DNA of 64,000 bases from Streptomyces sp. WMMC500 (GCF_027497195.1 NZ_CP114905.1:2962001-3026000); one strand, 5' to 3'; numbered from the stretch's first letter, positions 43,216-51,474 are shown. Numbers and translations: made by a program. The notes: generated by a model from the letters alone, not told the origin.

Positions 43216-43995
43216 CTACGCCGAAAGCCCCAGCGCCGCCATCCGCTTGGTGTGCGCCTCGGTGATACGCGAGAACATCCGCCCCACCTCCGCCAGGTCG
43301 AAGCCGTCGGCGACACCGCCCACGAGCATCATCGACAGCGCGTCCCGCTCCGCGACCACCCGCTGCGCCTGGCTCAGCGCCTCCCCCATCAGCCGCCGCG
43401 CCCACAGCGCCAGCCGCCCGCCCACCCGCGGGTCGGCCTCGATCGCGCTGCGGACCTTGCCCACGGCGAACGTCGCGTGCCCGGTGTCGTCCAGCACGCT
43501 CAGCACCAGGCCGCGGGTGTCGGAGTCCAGCCGGACCGCGACCTCGCGGTAGAAGTCGCTGGCGATCGAGTCGCCCACATACGCCTTGACCAGCCCTTCC
43601 AGCCAGTCGGACGGCGCCGTCTGGCGGTGGAACTCGTTCAGCGCGGACGCGAACGGCTCCATCGCCCGCGCCGGGTCCTCGTCGATCTCGGCCAGCCGGT
43701 CCCGCAGCCGCTCGAAGTGGTGGAACTCGGCGGCGGCCATCGCCGCCAGCTCCGCCTTGTCCTCCACGCCGGGCGCCAGCTTCGCGTCCTCCGCCAGCCG
43801 TTCGAAGGCGGCCAGCTCGCCGTAGGCGAGGGCGCCGAGCAGGTCCACGACCGCGGCCCGGTACTGCGGGTCGGCGGCGGCCCGTGCCCAGTCCTCGGCG
43901 GCTACGCCGGATGCGGGGGCCGTCCCGGTGTCCCCGGAGTCCCCGGTGTCTCCGGTGTCCTGGGTGGCGGCCTCGTCGGCAGGGGGAGTGTCCAT
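43216..43995 (-). CDS. Ferritin-like fold protein
   Basis: The 259-residue protein is nearly all helical. YGELAAFERLAEDAKL near residue 62 and AAAEFHHFERLRDRL near 90 supply the ExxH-type pairs of a ferritin-like di-iron site, with a second set in FYREVAVRLDSD and DDTGHATF near 155-175. Relatives sit beside the DEAD-box helicase gene across Actinobacteria and are annotated as ferritin-like or tRNA-hydroxylase-like; the substrate is unproven. The N-terminus has a DTGDTGDSGDTG run. ATG 43995 has TATTCT eight bases upstream and no ribosome site. Confidence 0.85.
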   Translation of the reverse strand: MDTPPADEAATQDTGDTGDSGDTGTAPASGVAAEDWARAAADPQYRAAVVDLLGALAYGELAAFERLAEDAKLAPGVEDKAELAAMAAAEFHHFERLRDRLAEIDEDPARAMEPFASALNEFHRQTAPSDWLEGLVKAYVGDSIASDFYREVAVRLDSDTRGLVLSVLDDTGHATFAVGKVRSAIEADPRVGGRLALWARRLMGEALSQAQRVVAERDALSMMLVGGVADGFDLAEVGRMFSRITEAHTKRMAALGLSA

Positions 43996-44378
43996 AGGAG
44001 CGGAGAATAGCGGCCTGCGCGGACCTGGGAAGAGCCTGGTCAGCCCGTGGACTATGAGACATCGCACAACACGGCTGCACGATTTTAGGTAGAGTGGTAT
44101 AGCACCCGCCGGTCACGGCGGGTCCCCCATGCGCGGGCGTGAGTCCGGAGACGCGTGGGAAGCATGTACTGAAGGATGCCCGGTCGGTGGCCCGATCGGC
44201 TCCGACCCCGACCGCTCTCAGCGGAGCCCGTGCGGCCTGTCCCGCCGTACGCACACCGCCGGAGGGAATTCTCGCGGCTGGAGCGCCCGAGAGACGGAAG
44301 AAGTGGTCCCGCGCCACCCCGTGCGGTACGACCCCCGTCCCCCGCCGCTCGCCGCGACCGACAGAAGAGGCAAGCATC
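43996..44378 (+). other. Intergenic region and long leader of the DEAD-box helicase gene
   Basis: This 383-base gap holds the divergent starts. CTGCAC (44075-44080) and TATAGC (44098-44103), 17 bases apart, are a possible plus-strand promoter. A hairpin ACCCGCCG/CGGCGGGT (44104-44123) lies at the start of the presumed RNA, giving a leader near 270 bases. An open frame from GTG 44139 runs in phase with the helicase but encodes unconserved-looking residues. Long leaders are usual for cold-regulated RNA helicase genes. Confidence 0.5.
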
Positions 44379-45935
44379 CTGTCCACGTTTCGAGACCTGG
44401 GGATCCTCCCCGAGACTGCTGAGGCCCTGGAGGCCGTGGGAATCACCACTCCTTTCCCCATTCAGGAGATGACCCTTCCCGTGGCCCTCGCCGGCACCGA
44501 CGTGATCGGCCAGGCCAAGACCGGTACCGGTAAGACGCTCGGCTTCGGCCTTCCCCTGCTGGAGAAGGTCGTCGTCCCCGCCGACGTCGAGACCGGTCGC
44601 GCCGACACCGGCGCACTGACGGACGCCCCGCAGGCGCTCGTCGTCGTCCCCACCCGCGAGCTGTGCGTGCAGGTCACCAACGACCTGCTGACCGCCGGCA
44701 AGGTCCGTAACGTCCGCGCGCTGTCGATCTACGGCGGCCGGGCGTACGAGCCCCAGTTGGAGGCGCTGAAGAAGGGCGTCGACGTCGTCGTCGGCACCCC
44801 CGGCCGCCTCCTCGATCTCGCCGGCCAGCGCAAGCTGGACCTGTCGAAGATCAAGGTGCTGGTGCTCGACGAGGCCGACGAGATGCTCGACCTCGGCTTC
44901 CTGCCGGACGTCGAGAAGATCATCCAGCAGTTGCCCGCCAAGCGGCAGACGATGCTGTTCTCGGCCACCATGCCGGGGCAGGTCATCGGCCTCGCCCGGC
45001 GCTACATGTCGCAGCCCACCCACATCCGCGCCACCACCCCGGACGACACCGGGGCGACCGTCGCGGCCGTCGAGCAGCACGCCTTCCGCGCGCACTCGAT
45101 GGACAAGCCCGAGATGCTGGCGCGCATCCTCCAGGCCGAGGGCCGCGGGCTGACCATGATCTTCTGCCGTACGAAGCGCACGTGCGCGGACGTCGCGGAG
45201 CAGTTGACCCGGCGCGGGTTCGCCGCCGGCTCGGTCCACGGGGACCTGGGCCAGGGCGCGCGCGAGCAGGCGCTGCGGGCGTTCCGCAACGGCAAGGTCG
45301 ACGTGCTGGTCTGCACGGACGTGGCGGCGCGCGGCATCGACGTCGCCGGCATCACGCACGTGATCAACTACCAGACGCCGGAAGACGAGAAAACGTACCT
45401 GCACCGCATCGGCCGCACCGCCCGCGCGGGCGCGTCCGGCACGGCGGTCACGCTGGTCGACTGGGACGAGATCACGCGCTGGCACCTGATCAACAAGGCG
45501 CTGGAGCTCGACCTGGAGAACCCCGAGGAGACGTACTCCACCTCCCCGCACCTGTACGAGGCGCTGCGCATCCCGGAGGGTACGAAGGGCGTGCTGCCGC
45601 GCGCCGAGCGCACCCGCGCGGGGCTCGGCGCCGAGGAGCTGGAGGACCTGGGCGAGACGGGCGGCGGACGCCGCGGTGCGGGCTCGCGCCGCGCGGCCAC
45701 CGAGGAGCGCCCGAAGCGCACCCGCACGCCGCGGCAGCGCCGCCGTACGCGCAGCGGCCGCCCGCTGGCGGCGGAGGCCGCCGAGGGCGCCGAGGGCGCC
45801 GCCGAGTCGCGGGAGACCGCGCCGGCGGAGCCGGCCGCGGCCGCGGCGGACGCCGCTCCCCGCAAGCCCCGCCGCCGCCGTCGCCGCACCCGAAGCGGGA
45901 GCGGCAGCGGCGCGGGTCAGCAGGCCGCGGAGTAG
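44379..45935 (+). CDS. DEAD-box RNA helicase
   Basis: The 518-residue protein has the Q motif (FPIQEMTLPVAL), motif I AKTGTGKT, Ia PTRELCVQ, II LDEADEMLD, III FSATMP, and VI HRIGRTARAG, followed by a basic Arg-rich tail (RTRTPRQRRRTRSGR) that likely binds RNA. It should unwind structured RNA during ribosome assembly or mRNA turnover. The conserved protein begins STFRDLGIL; the only start codon at that point is CTG 44379, with AAGAGG eight bases upstream. Using GTG 44139 would add 80 residues. It ends at a strong terminator. Confidence 0.93.
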   Translation: MSTFRDLGILPETAEALEAVGITTPFPIQEMTLPVALAGTDVIGQAKTGTGKTLGFGLPLLEKVVVPADVETGRADTGALTDAPQALVVVPTRELCVQVTNDLLTAGKVRNVRALSIYGGRAYEPQLEALKKGVDVVVGTPGRLLDLAGQRKLDLSKIKVLVLDEADEMLDLGFLPDVEKIIQQLPAKRQTMLFSATMPGQVIGLARRYMSQPTHIRATTPDDTGATVAAVEQHAFRAHSMDKPEMLARILQAEGRGLTMIFCRTKRTCADVAEQLTRRGFAAGSVHGDLGQGAREQALRAFRNGKVDVLVCTDVAARGIDVAGITHVINYQTPEDEKTYLHRIGRTARAGASGTAVTLVDWDEITRWHLINKALELDLENPEETYSTSPHLYEALRIPEGTKGVLPRAERTRAGLGAEELEDLGETGGGRRGAGSRRAATEERPKRTRTPRQRRRTRSGRPLAAEAAEGAEGAAESRETAPAEPAAAAADAAPRKPRRRRRRTRSGSGSGAGQQAAE

Positions 45936-45948
45936 CACGACCCTCTGC

Positions 45949-45981
45949 CGGGCCCGGGGCGCCACCTGCGCCCCGGGCCCG
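45949..45981 (+). terminator. Terminator of the DEAD-box gene
   Basis: A perfect 14-bp stem (45949-45962 with 45968-45981) and five-base loop, 13 bases after the stop. Confidence 0.85.
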
Positions 45982-46025
45982 TCGTCGCCCCCGGGGTGGG
46001 TGACCGGCGCCGTACGGGCAGGCCC

Positions 46026-46031
46026 TAGGGT
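46026..46031 (+). promoter_or_regulatory. Possible leaderless -10 box (hydrolase at 46038)
   Basis: TAGGGT stands six bases before ATG 46038; the GGAGG between them touches the ATG and is too close to act as a ribosome site. Confidence 0.45.
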
Positions 46032-46037
46032 CGGAGG

Positions 46038-46913
46038 ATGAGCAAGCCGCCGTTCGTCGCGTTGCCGGCCGGGGCCGAGGCCCTGCTGATCGAGACCCCG
46101 CGCGGGGAGTTCGCCGCGCTGCGGGCCGGGCGGCCCGTACGCGGGACCGCGCTCCTGCTGCCCGGGTTCACCGGCAGCAAGGAGGACTTCATCGCCCTGC
46201 TCGAACCGCTCGCCGCCGCCGGCTACCGCGCCGTCGCCGTGGACGGCCGCGGGCAGTACGAGTCGGCGGGCCCCGCCGACGAGGCCGGGTACGCGCAGGA
46301 CGAGCTCGCGGGGGACGTCCTCGCCCTCGCCACCGCGCTCGCCGCCCCCGACGGCACCCCGCCCCACGTCGTCGGGCACTCCCTCGGCGGCCACATCGCC
46401 CGCGCCGCCGCCCTCCGCGCCCCCGGCGCGTTCTCCTCGCTGACGCTCATGAGCAGCGGCCCCGGCATCGTCTGCGCGGAGCAGCGGTCCCGCGCGAAGC
46501 TCCTGGGCGACGCCCTCGTCACGCACGACATGGAGACCGTCTGGCAGGCCATGCGCGCCTTCGACCCGCCCGAGGCCGCCGAGGCCCGCACCCCCGCCGA
46601 GGTGACGGAGTTCCTGCACCGCCGCTGGCTCGGCACCAGCCCCGCCCAGCTCATCGCCACCGCCCGGCAACTGTGCGAGGAGCCCGACAGGACCGCGGAG
46701 CTGGCCGGTCTGCCCCTGCCCGTACACGTCCTGACCGGGACGTCCGACTACGTCTGGCCGGTGGCGGAGATGGACGACATGGCGCTCAGGCTGCGGGCCC
46801 ACCGCACCGTCGTCGACGGCGCCGACCACTCCCCCAACGTCGACCGCCCCGTCGAGACCGCCACCGCCCTCGCCGCTTTCTGGTCGGCCGCCCCGGCGGC
46901 GACGGCCGGGTGA
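46038..46913 (+). CDS. Alpha/beta-fold hydrolase
   Basis: The 291-residue protein has the hydrolase core: LLPGFTGSKEDF near residue 40, nucleophile GHSLGGHIA near 117, Asp in TGTSDYVWP near 238 and His in GADHSPNVD near 265. There is no signal peptide. The closest general type is a lysophospholipase or esterase-like enzyme; substrate unknown. It is followed by soxR on the same strand after 53 bases, but soxR has its own control site. Confidence 0.9.
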   Translation: MSKPPFVALPAGAEALLIETPRGEFAALRAGRPVRGTALLLPGFTGSKEDFIALLEPLAAAGYRAVAVDGRGQYESAGPADEAGYAQDELAGDVLALATALAAPDGTPPHVVGHSLGGHIARAAALRAPGAFSSLTLMSSGPGIVCAEQRSRAKLLGDALVTHDMETVWQAMRAFDPPEAAEARTPAEVTEFLHRRWLGTSPAQLIATARQLCEEPDRTAELAGLPLPVHVLTGTSDYVWPVAEMDDMALRLRAHRTVVDGADHSPNVDRPVETATALAAFWSAAPAATAG

Positions 46914-46928
46914 CCGGGCAATCGCCGA

Positions 46929-46948
46929 ACCTCAACCACACTTCAGGT
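46929..46948 (+). promoter_or_regulatory. Candidate SoxR operator upstream of soxR
   Basis: ACCTCAA-N6-TTCAGGT is a 20-bp near-perfect inverted repeat (one mismatch) with the same arm length and spacing as the known SoxR box (ACCTCAA-N6-TTGAGGT). It lies 18 bases before the soxR start codon, overlapping the expected -35 zone. Confidence 0.6.
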
Positions 46949-46953
46949 GAAGT

Positions 46954-46959
46954 TACGCT
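46954..46959 (+). promoter_or_regulatory. Possible -10 box of soxR, leaderless
   Basis: TACGCT stands seven bases before ATG 46967. Confidence 0.45.
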
Positions 46960-46966
46960 GGCGGGC

Positions 46967-47422
46967 ATGACGCACCACCTGTCGCCCCGGGCCAAGGAAG
47001 CCACCATCGGCGAGCTGTCCGCCCGTAGCGGAGTCCCCCAGTCCGCGCTGCGCTTCTACGAGCGCCAGGGCCTGATCAGCAGCCGCCGCACCACCGGCAA
47101 CCAGCGCCGCTTCTCCCGGGACACCCTGCGCAGGGTCGCGTTCATCCGCGCCTCGCAGCGCGTCGGCATCCCGCTGGCCGCGATCCGCGACGCCCTCGCG
47201 GTGCTGCCCGAGGGCCGCACGCCCACCCGCGCCGACTGGGCGGAGCTGTCGGAGGGCTGGCGCAAGGATCTCAACACGCACATCCGCCGGCTGGAGCGGC
47301 TGCGCGACAACCTCACCGAGTGCATCGGCTGCGGCTGCCTGTCCCTCGACAGGTGCGCGCTGGCCAACACCGACGACCGCCTCGGCGAACGCGGCCCGGG
47401 CGCCCGCGGCCTCGGGGTGTGA
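46967..47422 (+). CDS. soxR: Redox-sensing MerR-family activator SoxR
   Basis: The 151-residue protein has a MerR winged helix (TIGELSARSGVPQSALRFYE near residue 13, then GLISSRRTTGNQRRF), a dimer helix, and the [2Fe-2S] cluster site CIGCGCLSLDRC (CX2CXCX5C) near 125. SoxR senses redox-active compounds; in Streptomyces it controls genes that process the cell's own redox-active antibiotics. The gene has an apparent SoxR box, so autoregulation is possible. Confidence 0.95.
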   Translation: MTHHLSPRAKEATIGELSARSGVPQSALRFYERQGLISSRRTTGNQRRFSRDTLRRVAFIRASQRVGIPLAAIRDALAVLPEGRTPTRADWAELSEGWRKDLNTHIRRLERLRDNLTECIGCGCLSLDRCALANTDDRLGERGPGARGLGV

Positions 47423-47608
47423 CCCATCAGTACGGCCCCCGCCCCGCCGCGGGCTGGCTACCCTCAGCACTCAAGCGTTCTGCCGAGCATCCGAAAAATC
47501 TTGGCATGCGTGTCATCAGAACAGTCGCCTCACGCCACTACAGAGGTGAACGGCCGCCACCCCGGTCCCGGGGTGCCCGAACGGCCGCACACTGAACGGA
47601 GGTTGGCC

Positions 47609-47788
47609 GTGGAACTCCTCGGCATTCTGATGGCGGTGACGGTGCCGCTGGCGCTGGGCATCACGAAGCTCTTGGACAGCCTGGCATACCGCAATCGGGC
47701 CCGGGGCCGGGCCGAGATCATCCGCGCCGAGCGCGGACATGTGTCGTCGGCGCAGGAGACTCGGGCACAGGGGAGGGCGGATGGCTAA
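47609..47788 (+). CDS. Small single-helix membrane protein coupled to a sigma-like gene
   Basis: GTG 47609 with GGAGG six bases upstream opens 59 codons. The product has one N-terminal helix (LLGILMAVTVPLALGITKLL) and a basic tail (RNRARGRAEIIRAERGH). The last eight bases overlap the start of the sigma-like gene, so the two are translated together. A perfect 8-bp hairpin (CACCCCGG/CCGGGGTG, 47558-47575) lies in the leader. No family is recognised; a membrane partner or anchor for the sigma-like protein is a guess. Confidence 0.75.
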   Translation: MELLGILMAVTVPLALGITKLLDSLAYRNRARGRAEIIRAERGHVSSAQETRAQGRADG

Positions 47789-48431
47789 GCCGCAAGCGGC
47801 AGCCGACGAACTGGGCGAGTTGTTTGCCCGGTCCCACGCGGAGATGATCGGCAAGGCCCGCAAGCTGCTCGACATCGCGGGAATTCCGCAGTGCGCGGCC
47901 GATGCCGACGACATCGTCAGCTCGGCGTTCGTCGAGGCGGTGAAGCGGCGTGACGAGCTGAACCACCCGCGCGCCTTCGTGTACCTGAAGATCGCCAAGA
48001 AGGTGGACGAGCTGGCCAAGAAGGAGGCCAGGCGCTCCCGCCTGGAGACGAGGCGCGCGGCCGACCCGCTGCGTTGTGACGGCCCGCCGGTCGCCCCGGA
48101 CCTCAGTGTCCTGGTGACCGATCGCATGCGAGTGCACGTCGCGCTTCGGGACCTTCCGGAGCAGCAGCGCCACGCACTATGGGCAGTCGAGGGTATGGGC
48201 TACACCCGGCGGGAGACCGCGGACCTCCTGGGCGTGCGCCCCGGCACGGTGGCGCAGCATGTCTGGCGTGGCAGGGTGACGTTGCAGACGGTGCTTGCCG
48301 TCATCGTGGCGATCCTCTTGATCCTCATCGGAATCCTGACCGGGGGTGTGGCAGACGGAGGCGTGATCGCTTCCATGTTCCCCTGGCTCGATCGCGGGGA
48401 CGAGCGCAAGCGTCGGGACAAGCGCGAATGA
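47781..48431 (+). CDS. ECF sigma-factor-like protein with C-terminal hydrophobic segment
   Basis: The 216-residue protein has a sigma-2-like part (ADADDIVSSAFVEAVKRRDE, then RAFVYLKIAKKVDELAKKE) and a sigma-4 helix-turn-helix (LRDLPEQQRHALWAVEGMGY, then TRRETADLLGVRPGTVAQHV). After residue 170 a long hydrophobic stretch (TVLAVIVAILLILIGILTGG) and a basic tail (DERKRRDKRE) follow. ECF sigma factors are normally soluble, so this one looks membrane-tethered. ATG 47781 follows GGGGAGGG. No anti-sigma gene of the usual type is adjacent; the overlapping upstream gene encodes a small membrane protein. Confidence 0.8.
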   Translation: MAKPQAAADELGELFARSHAEMIGKARKLLDIAGIPQCAADADDIVSSAFVEAVKRRDELNHPRAFVYLKIAKKVDELAKKEARRSRLETRRAADPLRCDGPPVAPDLSVLVTDRMRVHVALRDLPEQQRHALWAVEGMGYTRRETADLLGVRPGTVAQHVWRGRVTLQTVLAVIVAILLILIGILTGGVADGGVIASMFPWLDRGDERKRRDKRE

Positions 48432-48488
48432 CAGCGCGGGCCGTGGGGCCGGCGCGGTAGGCCGAGCCGCCGGCCCATCGAGCAACGA

Positions 48489-48520
48489 GGGTGAGGTCGA
48501 TCTCATCATCGACCTCACCC
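48489..48520. terminator. Bidirectional terminator between sigma-like and PHP genes
   Basis: GGGTGAGGTCGAT (48489-48501) pairs perfectly with ATCGACCTCACCC (48508-48520), six-base loop; TCTTCTC follows on the plus strand. Confidence 0.9.
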
Positions 48521-48599
48521 GCCTCTTCTCAAGCGGCAAAGGACCCCCGCGGCCCGGCGTGCCCCAGCGCTCCGGCCGCCCCGGCGGTCCGGCGCGGGG

Positions 48600-49445
48600 T
48601 CAGCGCTTGATCGGGGAGGCGCCCGTGGCGCGGTCCACGATCTGTTCGTAGACCTCCGGGGCCGTCGTGAACTCGCCCAGGCGGCAGGTCTTGCGGGAGC
48701 CGTGGTAGTCGCTGGAGCCGGTGGCCAGGAGGCCCAGGTCGGTGGCCATGCCGCGCAGCCGGGCGCGGGTCTCCTCGTCGTGGTCCATGTGGTCCACCTC
48801 GATGCCGTCGAGGCCCGCCGCGGCCAGTTCCGCGACGGCGCTCTCCGGCAGGCACACGCCGCGCTTGACCGCGAGCGGGTGGGCGAAGACCGTGACGCCG
48901 CCGGCGCCCTTGATGAGCCGGATGGCGTCGAAGGGGTCCAGTTCGTGCTTCTCCACGTACGCGCGGCCCCCGGAGCCGATCCACTCGTCGGTGAACGCGT
49001 CCTGCACCGAGTCGACGACGCCGGCCTCGATCATCGCGCTGGCCACGTGCGGCCGGGCGATGGCGCCCTCACCGGCGATCTCCTGCACCCGCTCCCAGGT
49101 GATCGGGACGCCCAGCTCGATCAGCCGCTCGGTCATCAGCCGCGCCCGGCGCACCCGGTCGTTGCGCACGGCGTCGCGCTCGCGGGTCAGCTCCGGCTCC
49201 TCGGTGTCGAAGAGGTACGCGAGCATGTGCAGGCTGACGCCGTCGAGGTCGCAGGACAGCTCCATGCCCGGCACGAGGGTCAGCCCGTCGGGCAGCGCCT
49301 CGACGGCCTCGGCGTGGCCGCCGACGCCGTCGTGGTCGGTGAGCGCGACGACGTCCAGACCCTCGGCCGCCGCTTTGCGCACCAGGTCGGCGGGGGTGTC
49401 CGTACCGTCCGAATCGGCGGAGTGGGTATGCAGGTCGATGCGCAC
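48600..49445 (-). CDS. PHP-domain phosphoesterase
   Basis: The 281-residue protein has the PHP metal motifs LHTHSADSDG at the N-terminus, ALTDHDGV near residue 38, ARPHVASAM near 150, VFAHPLA near 190 and GSSDYHG near 250. It matches the single-domain PHP family whose members hydrolyse 3',5'-nucleoside bisphosphates or 5' ends of RNA (RNase AM type). GTG 49445 has GAGG about nine bases upstream. Confidence 0.93.
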   Translation of the reverse strand: MRIDLHTHSADSDGTDTPADLVRKAAAEGLDVVALTDHDGVGGHAEAVEALPDGLTLVPGMELSCDLDGVSLHMLAYLFDTEEPELTRERDAVRNDRVRRARLMTERLIELGVPITWERVQEIAGEGAIARPHVASAMIEAGVVDSVQDAFTDEWIGSGGRAYVEKHELDPFDAIRLIKGAGGVTVFAHPLAVKRGVCLPESAVAELAAAGLDGIEVDHMDHDEETRARLRGMATDLGLLATGSSDYHGSRKTCRLGEFTTAPEVYEQIVDRATGASPIKR

Positions 49446-49559
49446 GGACGGTACCTCGCACGGGCTCGGGGTCGCGGAAGGCACCCAGCTTACGGGCCGG
49501 GGCGGGCGCCCCCTCGGGGAGGCGCGGCTTCCCGCGGCACCGGCCACGGAGCGCGCGTA

Positions 49560-50195
49560 CTACAGCAGTCGCGGCGACAGCGCCCCGCAGGGCAGCAGCT
49601 CGATCTCGGCGCCCGCGTCCCGCAGGTCGGTGAGCACCAGCTCGTCGTAGAGCAGCAGGCCGGACTGCTCCGGCCAGACCACCGCCCACAGCCACAGCCC
49701 GCGCGCCTCCCCCGCGAAGACGGCCCGGTCCGCGGGCACGCCGCCGACGTGCCACAGCGGGGTGGGCCGGCCGGCGGCGATGACCTTGGCGTCCGGCGGC
49801 TTGTCGGTGCACATTCCGGGGCCGGGGTCGGGCCCCTGGACGCCGGCGAAGCGCGCGCCGAGGCCGACGCCCAGCTCCTCGGCGACGAGGATCAGCTCGC
49901 CGGGCCCGCCCAGCGGGCCGGGGCCCGAGCAGGCGACGGCGGTCGCCCGGCCGCCGCTGCGGTCGTCGCCCGCGTTGGCGACGCCGGTGAACAGCCAGCC
50001 CAGGGGGAGCGGCCACGGCATCCACACCGGCACCTGGGCCCGGTGCACCACCACCCCCAGCGCCTCGACGCTGGGCGGTATGACGGGCTGCAGCGGCTGC
50101 ACGGGTCCGTGCCGCTCGCACTGCCAGGAGTCGGTGAAGAGACCGGGCGCCCGGACCCGCCCGCCGCACTTCGGGCAACTGGGTTCGCCCCTCAT
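49560..50195 (-). CDS. DUF6758 zinc-ribbon protein
   Basis: The 211-residue protein starts with a short zinc ribbon (PSCPKCGGRVRAPG, then WQCERHGP) and continues with a Pro-rich strand-rich domain (VWMPWPLPLGWLFTGVANAG). It matches the Streptomyces DUF6758 family of unknown role. It has no signal peptide. It lies between the PHP gene and the SUFU-domain gene, all on the minus strand. Confidence 0.85.
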   Translation of the reverse strand: MRGEPSCPKCGGRVRAPGLFTDSWQCERHGPVQPLQPVIPPSVEALGVVVHRAQVPVWMPWPLPLGWLFTGVANAGDDRSGGRATAVACSGPGPLGGPGELILVAEELGVGLGARFAGVQGPDPGPGMCTDKPPDAKVIAAGRPTPLWHVGGVPADRAVFAGEARGLWLWAVVWPEQSGLLLYDELVLTDLRDAGAEIELLPCGALSPRLL

Positions 50196-50349
50196 AGGAA
50201 CTTACGGTCCTCCCCGGTCGCCGCGCCGTCAAGGACGATCACCCGTCCGGGGCCGCCCGGCCGGGCGCCGCGGCACCGGCGCACCCGTGGGCGCGGGCCC
50301 AGGTCCGGGCCGCGGGGCGGGCCGCGTACGCCCCGCCCGGCCGGCGTCG

Positions 50350-50958
50350 CTACGCGCCCAGATCCACCCCGCGGCGCAGCGGGTCGCGCAGGTCCGTGCC
50401 CGCGGTGAGCCAGCGCTCGCGCAGCGCCGCCGCGCCGTGCGCCCGCTTCCACGCGGCCTCGTTGGGGGTCATCGGCAGCAGCGGCAGGAACCGCACCGGC
50501 TCCCGCGGCTCCGGGAGCACCACGTCGTCGACGAGCCCGCCCGGCTCCGCGACCAGCACCGCGCGGAACGGCGCCCCCGGCCACAGCGGCTCGCCCACCT
50601 CCAGCGACGCCCCCGGCGCCACGACGACGCCCTCGACCTGCGGCGACGCGGCGAGGACGGCGAGCGGGCGCAGCACCTTGGCGGTGTCGGCGCGCCCGGC
50701 CCGTACGGTCAGCAGCAGCTCGGCGCGCGGGCCGCGCAGCGGGTCGGCCAGCACCTGCGCGGGGTCGGTCATGGGCTGCGCGGACATGCCCAGGGTGGCG
50801 TAGCGCAGCAGCGGTTCGCCTTCCGCGGTGGCCGACGGGAAACGCACCACCTCGATGCGGTCCGTGCCGACGAAGGTCACGGAGGCCCGCGCGTCGGGCT
50901 CGCCGAACGCCCCGGTCAGCCGCCGTTCCACCTGCGCGAGCACGTCGTCGTACGCCAT
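50350..50958 (-). CDS. Suppressor-of-fused (SUFU) domain protein
   Basis: The 202-residue protein matches the bacterial SUFU-like family: LRYATLGMSAQPM near residue 65, AELLLTVRAGR near 95, and the C-terminal PLLPMTPNEAAWKRAHGAAA. In bacteria this fold is often linked to toxin-immunity proteins, but standalone copies such as this are of unknown role. ATG 50958 has GAGGAAC directly before it and TAGGCT seven bases upstream, so it may be leaderless. I prefer it to a GTG/ATG frame from 50991. Confidence 0.88.
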   Translation of the reverse strand: MAYDDVLAQVERRLTGAFGEPDARASVTFVGTDRIEVVRFPSATAEGEPLLRYATLGMSAQPMTDPAQVLADPLRGPRAELLLTVRAGRADTAKVLRPLAVLAASPQVEGVVVAPGASLEVGEPLWPGAPFRAVLVAEPGGLVDDVVLPEPREPVRFLPLLPMTPNEAAWKRAHGAAALRERWLTAGTDLRDPLRRGVDLGA

Positions 50959-50965
50959 GTTCCTC

Positions 50966-50971
50966 AGCCTA
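50966..50971 (-). promoter_or_regulatory. Possible leaderless -10 box (SUFU-domain gene)
   Basis: TAGGCT stands seven bases before ATG 50958; TTGACG lies 14 bases further up, closer than usual for a -35. Confidence 0.4.
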
Positions 50972-51474
50972 GGCCGCTCGGGAACCGTCAACGCCGGCCG
51001 GTCGGTTCACCGGCGGCTGGTAACCTGACGTGTCGGCTTGATGCGCGCCGTCCGTACGGCGCGGGCACGGCCTCGACACGTAGCGCCACGTAGCGACAGA
51101 CACGTGGCGACACGAGCAGCACGCGAACGGCTTCGACACACACGCCCTTCGACAGGGCCCGGCCGGAGGAGGTGGGGACTGCGGTGGATCCCAGCCGACC
51201 TTGCAGTACCGACAGCTCTCCCGCCCGGCCCGGCGCTCGCTGACCCTCGCCGGCCTCGCCCCGCAGCGTCGCGGGGACCCCGGTTCGACTCCCGGCGTCG
51301 ACTTCCGGCCGCGCCGTTCGGCGCCCGGCGGCTGAGCACGCACTTTTCCGTCGTCATCCACTGACGTGCCGTCGGCGCGCTCAGCGGTGCCCGCTTTGTG
51401 GGTGTACCTCAGCGTAGATCCCCATTCCCGGCAGCGTTGGCCCGCGCCCGGCAGGAGCGTGAAGGAGTTCGCCC
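50972..51474 (+). other. Long intergenic region, probable corA leader
   Basis: About 500 bases without a supported protein gene. TAACCT at 51021-51026 could be a -10 for a plus-strand transcript. A short ORF with a strong ribosome site at 51184 and a hairpin CCCCGC/GCGGGG at 51259-51276 follow, then CorA at 51475. ACGTAGCG and ACACG-type short repeats occur at 51075-51105. Open frames on both strands here have unlikely composition. Confidence 0.45.
51184..51243 (+). CDS. Possible Pro-rich leader peptide of corA
   Basis: GTG 51184 after GGAGGAGG (11 bases upstream) opens 19 codons, MDPSRPCSTDSSPARPGAR, then TGA. Pro/Asp-rich leader peptides control magnesium transporter genes in enterobacteria (mgtL); the resemblance is only in composition and position. 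Confidence 0.3.
   Translation: MDPSRPCSTDSSPARPGAR

Noticed and set aside
51241..51310. tRNA-like GGTTCGACTCCC in the corA leader
   Set aside because: The T-stem has a mismatch and no acceptor, D or anticodon arms can be folded around it.
50969..51361. Overlapping open frames on both strands between the SUFU and corA genes
   Set aside because: Arg/Ser/Pro-rich with no ribosome sites or family resemblance; frames end within the gap.
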